Part shown: positions 23,111 to 27,785 of the stretch, one piece after another
Layout: every line of letters begins with the position of its first letter
Position numbering within the stretch: position 1 is the first letter of the stretch
The notes under the pieces: model-generated
Database searches by the model: none
The model's input: only the letters and a program-made list of their open reading frames with translations
What the model was told of the DNA's origin: nothing
Translations under genes and position numbers: made by a program
Source of the DNA: LMUY01 sp964235495
GTDB lineage: Bacteria > Pseudomonadota > Alphaproteobacteria > Acetobacterales > Acetobacteraceae
Reading direction: 5' to 3'
DNA: 27,785 nucleotides
Assembly: GCA_964235495.1 (NCBI GenBank)
Contig: CAXSAX010000042.1
Coordinates: 1-27,785, forward strand

Positions 23111-23947
23111 ATGCCCGATGAAACCATCGTTGCCGTCTATGACACCGCGCCGCACGCCGAGGCCGCCGTGCAGGACCTGCTGGCCGCCAACGTGCCGCAA
23201 TCCGCCATCCACCGCCACACCACCGAGGGCAGCTACGCCGGCGCCGGCGGCACGGCCACCCCGGCGGCCAGCCAGGGCTTCTGGTCCAACCTGTTCGGCG
23301 GCGAGAGCGCGACCGACCAGGCCGTGTACGACAGCACCCTGTCCAAGGGCGGCAGCGTCGTGACCGTGACTGGCGTGCCGGGGCAGGACTTCGAAGCGGT
23401 AATGGCGATCCTGGAGCGCCACAACCCGATCGACATCGACGAGCGCGCCGTCGGCATGACCCAGGCCACCACCAGCGTGACGCCGCCGCTGACAGCCGCC
23501 CCCACAACGGCCCCCACCGCCACAGTGCCTGCCACCACGGCCGGCGCCGACACGCTGCAGCTGTCGGCCGAGGAGCTCGTGGTCGGCAAGCGGCTGGTGA
23601 ATCAGGGCGGCACCCGCATCCGCCGCTACGTGGTCGAGACGCCGGTGAGCGAGAACGTCACACTGCGGAGCGAGCAGGTCACCCTCGACCGCCGCCCGGT
23701 GACGGATGGCCGCCCCGTGACCGATGACAGCTTCGGCGACAAGACCATCGAGATGACCGAGATGGCCGAGGAGGCGGTGGTCAGCAAGACCGCCCGCGTC
23801 GTCGAGGAGGTGGCGCTGCGCAAGGAAGGCGTCGAGCGGGTCGAGACGATCCACGACACGGTGCGCAAGGAGGAGGTGGAGGTGGAGCAGCTGCCCGGCG
23901 AGGCCGTGCGCAACGCAACGGCGCCGATGGGCAAGCCCAGGATCTGA
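23111..23947 (+). CDS. YsnF/AvaK domain stress-type protein (DUF2382)
   Basis: The 278-residue protein has two parts. Residues 1-115 form a ferredoxin-like domain (IVAVYDTAPHAEAAVQDLLAAN, then VVTVTGVPGQDFEAVMAILE) resembling the N-terminus of heat-stress YflT-type proteins. A Thr/Ala/Pro linker covers about 117-150. Residues about 153-262 are a DUF2382 (YsnF/AvaK) domain: ELVVGKRLVNQGGTRIRRYV, TPVSENVTLRSEQVTLDRRPV, IEMTEMAEEAVVSKTARVVEEV and TVRKEEVEVEQL. The family is linked to stress or resting cells but has no known activity. GGAG precedes the ATG by 8 bases. It sits 73 bases after livF on the same strand, probably with its own regulation. Confidence 0.87.
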   Translation: MPDETIVAVYDTAPHAEAAVQDLLAANVPQSAIHRHTTEGSYAGAGGTATPAASQGFWSNLFGGESATDQAVYDSTLSKGGSVVTVTGVPGQDFEAVMAILERHNPIDIDERAVGMTQATTSVTPPLTAAPTTAPTATVPATTAGADTLQLSAEELVVGKRLVNQGGTRIRRYVVETPVSENVTLRSEQVTLDRRPVTDGRPVTDDSFGDKTIEMTEMAEEAVVSKTARVVEEVALRKEGVERVETIHDTVRKEEVEVEQLPGEAVRNATAPMGKPRI

Positions 23948-23981
23948 GGCCGGGGGGCCCCGCCCCGCTCCTTCTCCCCCG

Positions 23982-24815
23982 CTACTTCTCGACGAACGCC
24001 TTTTCGATCACGAACTCGCCCGGCACGTTGCTGCTGCCCTCGGTGAAACCGCGGGCCAGCAGCATCTGCTTCAGTTCGTCGATCATCTGCTGGCTGCCGC
24101 AGATCATCGCGCGGTCCTGCGCCGGGTCGAGCGGCGGCAGGCCCGTGTCGGCAAACAGCCGGCCGGACCCGATCAGGTCGGTGATGCGGCCCTCGTGCTT
24201 GGACGGCTCGCGCGTCGTGGTCGGGTAGTAGATCAGCTTGGCGCTGACGTCCTCGCCGAGGAACTCGTGGTTCGGCAGGTGCTCCGTCAGGTGGTCGGCA
24301 TAGGCCAGCTCGGCGACCCGGCGGCAGGTGTGGGTCAGCACCACGTGCTCGAAGCGCTCGTACAGCTCCGGGTCCATCACCAGGCTGAGGAACGGCGCCA
24401 GCCCGGTGCCGGTGGCGAACATGTACAGCGTGCGGCCGGGCCGCAAATTGTCCAGCAGCAGCGTGCCGGTCGGCTTGCGCCCGACCAGGACCTTGTCGCC
24501 CGGCCGCACGTGCTGCAAGCGGGAGGTGAGCGGGCCGTCCGGCACCTTGATGCTGAGGAACTCCAGCGTCTCGGCATGGTTGGGGCTCGCCATGCTGTAG
24601 GCGCGCAGCATCGGCTTGCCCTCAACCATCAGGCCAATCATGGCGAACTGGCCGTTCTCGAAGCGGAAGCTCGGATCGCGCGTCAGCGTCAGGCTGAACA
24701 GCCGTTCGGTCCAGTGCTGCACCGCCAGCACGGTCTGCTCGCTGAGGTTGGCCGGCACCTTGGCCGCCACCTGCCCGCCGCCCTCGGGGGCCATGGCCCG
24801 CCGGTCCTGCTGCAT
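23982..24815 (-). CDS. fpr: Ferredoxin--NADP+ reductase
   Basis: The 277-residue flavoenzyme moves electrons between NADPH and ferredoxin or flavodoxin. The FAD domain has RAYSMASP at 71-78 and GPLTSRLQ near 94. The NADP domain has ATGTGLAPFLS about 134-144, THTCR and MICGSQQM. The C-terminus EFVIEKAFVEK extends past the last strand, as in bacterial subclass I enzymes. The frame opens at 24884, but the ATG at 24815 has AAGGAG six or seven bases upstream and is chosen. About 20 extra N-terminal residues relative to the usual 257 remain and may be disordered. It lies 78 bases after glgA on the same strand and may have its own promoter. Confidence 0.93.
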   Translation of the reverse strand: MQQDRRAMAPEGGGQVAAKVPANLSEQTVLAVQHWTERLFSLTLTRDPSFRFENGQFAMIGLMVEGKPMLRAYSMASPNHAETLEFLSIKVPDGPLTSRLQHVRPGDKVLVGRKPTGTLLLDNLRPGRTLYMFATGTGLAPFLSLVMDPELYERFEHVVLTHTCRRVAELAYADHLTEHLPNHEFLGEDVSAKLIYYPTTTREPSKHEGRITDLIGSGRLFADTGLPPLDPAQDRAMICGSQQMIDELKQMLLARGFTEGSSNVPGEFVIEKAFVEK

Positions 24816-24893
24816 CGTGTTCTCCTTGTCGGCCGGCTTGCTCACGCGGGCATCCCGCGCCGGCAAAGCCATTTCGGGGCGCATGGCCGCGGG

Positions 24894-26327
24894 TCAACCC
24901 GGCGGGGCGCGCAGCAGCGCCGCGTACTGCGGCGCCGCGCTGGCCCAGCCGACCTCGGCCGCCATGCCCGCCCGCTGCGCCTGCCCCCAGGCGGCGGCGT
25001 CCCGCCACAGCGCCACCGTGCGCTGCAAGGACCGGCGCAGCCCGTCCGCCGAGGCCTCCCCCACCACGCCGGTCGCGGCGCCGGAGCGGATCGCCGCCTC
25101 GTTGGCGTCGATCACCGTGTCGGCCAGCCCGCCGACCCGGCTGACCACGGGCAGCGCGCCGTAGCGCATCGCGGCCAATTGGGTCAGCCCGCACGGCTCG
25201 AACCGGCTCGGCACCAGGATGGCGTCCGACCCGGCCATCACCTGGTGGGACAGCGCCTCGTCGAAGCCGATGATTGTGGCGACCTGGCCGGGATGCGCGG
25301 CGGCGGCGGTGCGCAGGCCGTGCTCCAGCGCCGGCTCGCCGCTGCCCAGCACGACGAGCTGGCCGCCCAGCCCGGTCAGCGTGGGAAGCGTCGCCAGCAC
25401 CAGGTCCAGGCCCTTCTGCCCGGTCAACCGGCTGACCAGGCCGAACACGGGGGCGGCCGGGTCGGCGCGCAGGCCGAGCCCCGCCTGCATCGCCGCCTTG
25501 CACTTGGCCCGGTTGCGCAGGTGCCCCTTGCGGAAGCGGGCGGGCAGGTGCTGGTCGGTCCACGGGTCCCACACGGCCGTGTCGAGCCCGTTCAGGATGC
25601 CGTGCAGCACGGCCTGCCGGGCGCGCAGCAGGCCGTCGAAGCCGCAGCCGAACGCGGGCGTCTGGATTTCCGCGGCGTAGGTCGGGCTGACGGTGGTGAG
25701 GGCGTCGGCGTAGTACAGCCCGGCCTTCATGAAACCGAGGGCGCCGTAGAACTCCACCCCGTCCGTGCCCAGGGCCTCGGGCGGCAGGCCCAGCTCGCGC
25801 CACAGCGCCATCGGCACCTGGCCGGTGAAGGCGAGGTTGTGGATGGTCATCACCGTGCGGGGGCGCGCGCCGCCGGCCAGTGCCAGGTAGGCGGGGGCGA
25901 GGCCGGTTTGCCAGTCATGGCAGTGCACCGCGCCGGGCAGCCAGCCCGGCACGGCGCCCAGGCCGATATCGGCGGCGGCGCGGGCGAGGGCGGCGAAACG
26001 CTGCGGGTTGTCCGGCCAGTCCTGCCCGTCCGGCCCGGTGTAGAGGTTGCCGGGGCGGCCGTACAGGTGCGGGGCGTCCAGCGCGAACAGGTCCAGCCCG
26101 CCGGCGCGGCCCATCAGGATGCGGGCGGCGCCGCCATGCAGCGCCGGGTAGGCGTGCACCGGCTCGGCGGCTTCCAGCGCGGCCAGCACCGCCGGGTAGC
26201 CCGGCAGCAGCGTGCGCACCTCCAGCCCCTGCTTGGCCAGCGCCGCGGGCAGCGCGCCCATCACGTCGGCCAGGCCTCCGGTCTTCACCAGCGGGTATGC
26301 CTCGCTGGCGGCGGCGAGGACCTTCAA
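24894..26327 (-). CDS. glgA: Glycogen synthase (ADP-glucose type, GT5)
   Basis: The 477-residue glucosyltransferase transfers glucose from ADP-glucose to growing alpha-1,4-glucan. The N-terminal KTGGLADVMGALP (Lys15-Thr-Gly-Gly) is the ADP-glucose binding motif. Further motifs are HCHDWQTGLAPAYL, TIHNLAFTGQVP, FGLVSRLTGQKGLDL and the C-terminal PSRFEPCGLTQLAAMRYG with the catalytic EPCGLTQ. Length is normal. The start codon is TTG at 26325-26327, overlapping the glgC stop as TTGA; no ATG suits the conserved N-terminus. Direct coupling with glgC places the two steps of glycogen synthesis under one control. Confidence 0.96.
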   Translation of the reverse strand: MKVLAAASEAYPLVKTGGLADVMGALPAALAKQGLEVRTLLPGYPAVLAALEAAEPVHAYPALHGGAARILMGRAGGLDLFALDAPHLYGRPGNLYTGPDGQDWPDNPQRFAALARAAADIGLGAVPGWLPGAVHCHDWQTGLAPAYLALAGGARPRTVMTIHNLAFTGQVPMALWRELGLPPEALGTDGVEFYGALGFMKAGLYYADALTTVSPTYAAEIQTPAFGCGFDGLLRARQAVLHGILNGLDTAVWDPWTDQHLPARFRKGHLRNRAKCKAAMQAGLGLRADPAAPVFGLVSRLTGQKGLDLVLATLPTLTGLGGQLVVLGSGEPALEHGLRTAAAAHPGQVATIIGFDEALSHQVMAGSDAILVPSRFEPCGLTQLAAMRYGALPVVSRVGGLADTVIDANEAAIRSGAATGVVGEASADGLRRSLQRTVALWRDAAAWGQAQRAGMAAEVGWASAAPQYAALLRAPPG

Positions 26328-27595
26328 TCCGTCACCAGCCGATCGATCATGGGCTGCGTGATGAGGCAGACGCCTTTCTCGGTGCGGCGGAAGCGCTGGG
26401 CGTCGAGCGCCGGGTCCTCGCCGACCACCAGCCCGGCCGGGACGCGCACACCGCGGTCCACCACCACGTTGCGCAGGCGGACGTTGCGGGCGATGTCGCA
26501 GTACGGCAGCACCACGGCGCCTTCCAGCTCGCTGAAGCTGTGCAGGTGCACGCCGGTGAACAGCAGCGAGCGGGCGACGCTGCTGCCGGAGATGATGCAG
26601 CCGCCCGACACCATCGAGTCCACCGCCGCGCCGCGCCGCCCGTCGTCGTTCAGCACGAACTTGGCGGGCGGGGTGATCTCGCCGTAGGTCCAGATCGGCC
26701 AGTCCCGGTCGTACAGGTCGAGGCCGGGGACCACGTCCGTGAGGTCGATGTTGGCGGCCCAGTAGGCGTCCACCGTGCCCACGTCGCGCCAGTAGGTCTC
26801 CGCGTCGTAGCTGGAGCGCACGCAGGAGCGGGAGTAGCGGTGCGCCACCGCCGTGCCGTGCTGCACGATGTAGGGGATGATGTCGCGGCCGAAATCGCGC
26901 TTGGAGTTCGGATCCGCCGCGTCCCGCCGCAGCTGGTCGAACAGGAAGCCGGTCTCGAACACGTAGATGCCCATGGAGGCGAGCGCCATGTCCGGGTTGT
27001 CCGGCATGCCCGGCGGGTCGGCGGGCTTCTCCAAAAAGGCGATCAGCCGGTCCTCCGCGTCCACGTGCATGACGCCGAAGCCGGCGGCCTCCATGCGCGG
27101 CACCTCGATGCAGCCGATCGTCACGTCCGCGCCGGACTGGACGTGCTGCTGCAGCATCGGCTCGTAGTCCATCTTGTACACGTGGTCGCCGGCCAGCAGC
27201 ACGATGTATTGGGGCGCGTAGGCCTCGATGATGTCGATGTTCTGGTACACCGCGTCGGCGGTGCCCTCATACCAGGCGGTCTCGCTGACGCGCTGGCTGG
27301 CGGGCAGGATGTCGAAGCTCTCGTTGCGCTCGGTGCGGAAGAAGTTCCAGCCGCGCTGCAGGTGGCGGATCAGCGAGTGAGCCTTGTACTGGGTCGCCAC
27401 CCCGATGCGGCGGATGCCCGAGTTGAGCGCGTTGGACAGGGCGAAGTCGATGATGCGCGACTTGCCGCCGAAATACACCGCCGGCTTGGCGCGCGTGTCG
27501 GTCATCTCGTGCAGGCGCGAGCCGCGGCCGCCCGCGAGAACGTAGGCCATGGCATGGCGCGACAGGGGCGCGTTGGACGTTGCGATCGCGGGCAT
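26324..27595 (-). CDS. glgC: Glucose-1-phosphate adenylyltransferase (ADP-glucose pyrophosphorylase)
   Basis: The 423-residue enzyme makes ADP-glucose from ATP and glucose-1-phosphate, the committed and allosterically controlled step of bacterial glycogen synthesis. Motifs: YVLAGGRGSRLHEMTDTRAKPAVYFGG near residues 18-45 (pyrophosphorylase signature and allosteric Arg/Lys region), RIIDFALSNALNSGIRRIGV, QYKAHSLIRHLQRGWNF, LLAGDHVYKMDYEPML, and a C-terminal left-handed beta-helix with SGGCIISGSSVARSLLF. Length is close to the family norm. The ATG at 27595 gives an N-terminus like other alphaproteobacterial GlgC. Its ribosome-binding region lies in a hairpin at 27601-27623. Confidence 0.97.
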   Translation of the reverse strand: MPAIATSNAPLSRHAMAYVLAGGRGSRLHEMTDTRAKPAVYFGGKSRIIDFALSNALNSGIRRIGVATQYKAHSLIRHLQRGWNFFRTERNESFDILPASQRVSETAWYEGTADAVYQNIDIIEAYAPQYIVLLAGDHVYKMDYEPMLQQHVQSGADVTIGCIEVPRMEAAGFGVMHVDAEDRLIAFLEKPADPPGMPDNPDMALASMGIYVFETGFLFDQLRRDAADPNSKRDFGRDIIPYIVQHGTAVAHRYSRSCVRSSYDAETYWRDVGTVDAYWAANIDLTDVVPGLDLYDRDWPIWTYGEITPPAKFVLNDDGRRGAAVDSMVSGGCIISGSSVARSLLFTGVHLHSFSELEGAVVLPYCDIARNVRLRNVVVDRGVRVPAGLVVGEDPALDAQRFRRTEKGVCLITQPMIDRLVTD

Positions 27596-27600
27596 CAGCT

Positions 27601-27623
27601 GTTCCGGGCACTGTCCCGGGAAC
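27601..27623 (-). promoter_or_regulatory. Hairpin covering the glgC ribosome binding region
   Basis: In the minus-strand transcript GTTCCCGGG (27623-27615) can pair with CCCGGAAC (27608-27601) around an ACAGTG loop, with one bulged base. The 3' arm contains GGAAC, the only Shine-Dalgarno-like run, five bases before the glgC ATG. The stem could therefore mask the start site. Whether it is regulatory or just a GC-rich coincidence is unknown. Confidence 0.4.
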
Positions 27624-27713
27624 CGTCCGGGGTGAAAGATGGCCAGAGTATGACGGGGGCTTCACGGAGACAATGCCCGTGGCTGATGATGCCCTCGCAG
27701 TGCGGCGGCCGTC

Positions 27714-27785
27714 TCACCCGCTATCGGGCTGCGGTGGTTCGTCGATGATGCGCAGCAGCTCGGCATCCGACATGCTGATATAGTC
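27714..27785 (-). CDS. C-terminal tail of an unidentified reading frame, truncated by window edge
   Basis: The minus strand is open from the right edge for 23 codons (residues DYISMSDAELLRIIDEPPQP and a short DSG end) and stops with TGA 118 bases before the glgC start. The Glu/Asp/Leu-rich helix followed by a Pro-containing tail looks like a natural protein end, and codon use is normal. The stretch is too short to identify; position upstream of glgC would fit another glycogen gene, but nothing in the residues shows that. Confidence 0.4.
   Translation of the reverse strand, partial: DYISMSDAELLRIIDEPPQPDSG

Noticed and set aside
24195..26687. A plus-strand open frame of about 830 codons antisense to fpr, glgA and glgC
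   Set aside because: It spans three well-supported genes and has no recognisable domain or start signal.

Overview
The window is a very GC-rich, densely packed bacterial chromosome segment. The order rpmH-rnpA-yidD-yidC-engB-argB, the mreB-mreC-mreD-mrdA-rodA block, and an envC/ctpA/divergent-polysaccharide-deacetylase/rppH group all point to an alphaproteobacterium, most likely Rhodospirillales (Acetobacteraceae-like). This placement is inferred from gene order and protein character. No 16S gene is present. Nearly everything is core housekeeping or envelope biology. I see no phage, insertion sequence, CRISPR array or defence island.

Layout, left to right. (1) 1-3395, plus strand: the end of an EnvC-like LytM factor, the periplasmic protease CtpA, a YibQ-like divergent polysaccharide deacetylase and the Nudix enzyme RppH, tightly spaced. 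(2) 3414-5075: a TetR-type repressor divergent from an extended SDR reductase/epimerase, with inverted repeats between them. (3) 9695-5138, minus strand: a strong sigma70-like promoter, then rpmH, rnpA, yidD, yidC, an AT-richer 84-codon orphan ORF, engB and argB. (4) 9769-10194, plus: a small membrane protein with a histidine-kinase H-box but no ATPase domain. (5) 15784-10216, minus: the elongasome operon mreB, mreC, mreD, mrdA (PBP2), rodA. (6) 16019-16299: a glycine-zipper lipoprotein and a bidirectional terminator. (7) 17965-16305, minus: a DUF3311 protein and an SSS-family (MctP-like) symporter. (8) 18089-19041, plus: two overlapping exported-protein genes of unknown function. (9) 19136-19061, minus: tRNA-Lys(CUU). 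(10) 19235-23037, plus: livHMGF, a branched-chain amino acid ABC transporter without an adjacent binding protein, followed by a YsnF/AvaK-type stress protein. (11) 27595-23982, minus: glgC-glgA for ADP-glucose/glycogen synthesis, then a ferredoxin-NADP reductase. A 23-codon tail of an unidentified minus-strand reading frame enters at the right edge.

Functionally the window is dominated by cell-envelope construction: peptidoglycan hydrolase control (EnvC, CtpA), elongation (MreBCD, PBP2, RodA) and membrane protein insertion (YidC, YidD), with ribosome/RNase P and 50S assembly (RpmH, RnpA, EngB), arginine synthesis, transport and carbon storage alongside. Many genes overlap by 4 nt (ATGA, GTGA or TTGA), implying translational coupling. 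GTG and TTG starts are common. No intergenic gap exceeds about 300 bases. The largest, 15785-16018, is the divergent promoter region of mreB and the glycine-zipper gene; I could not assign convincing promoter elements there.

I did not find a clear novel system. The best leads are the AT-rich 84-codon ORF inserted in the yidC-engB operon, the orphan H-box membrane protein, the paired exported proteins, and a hairpin that covers the glgC ribosome binding site.
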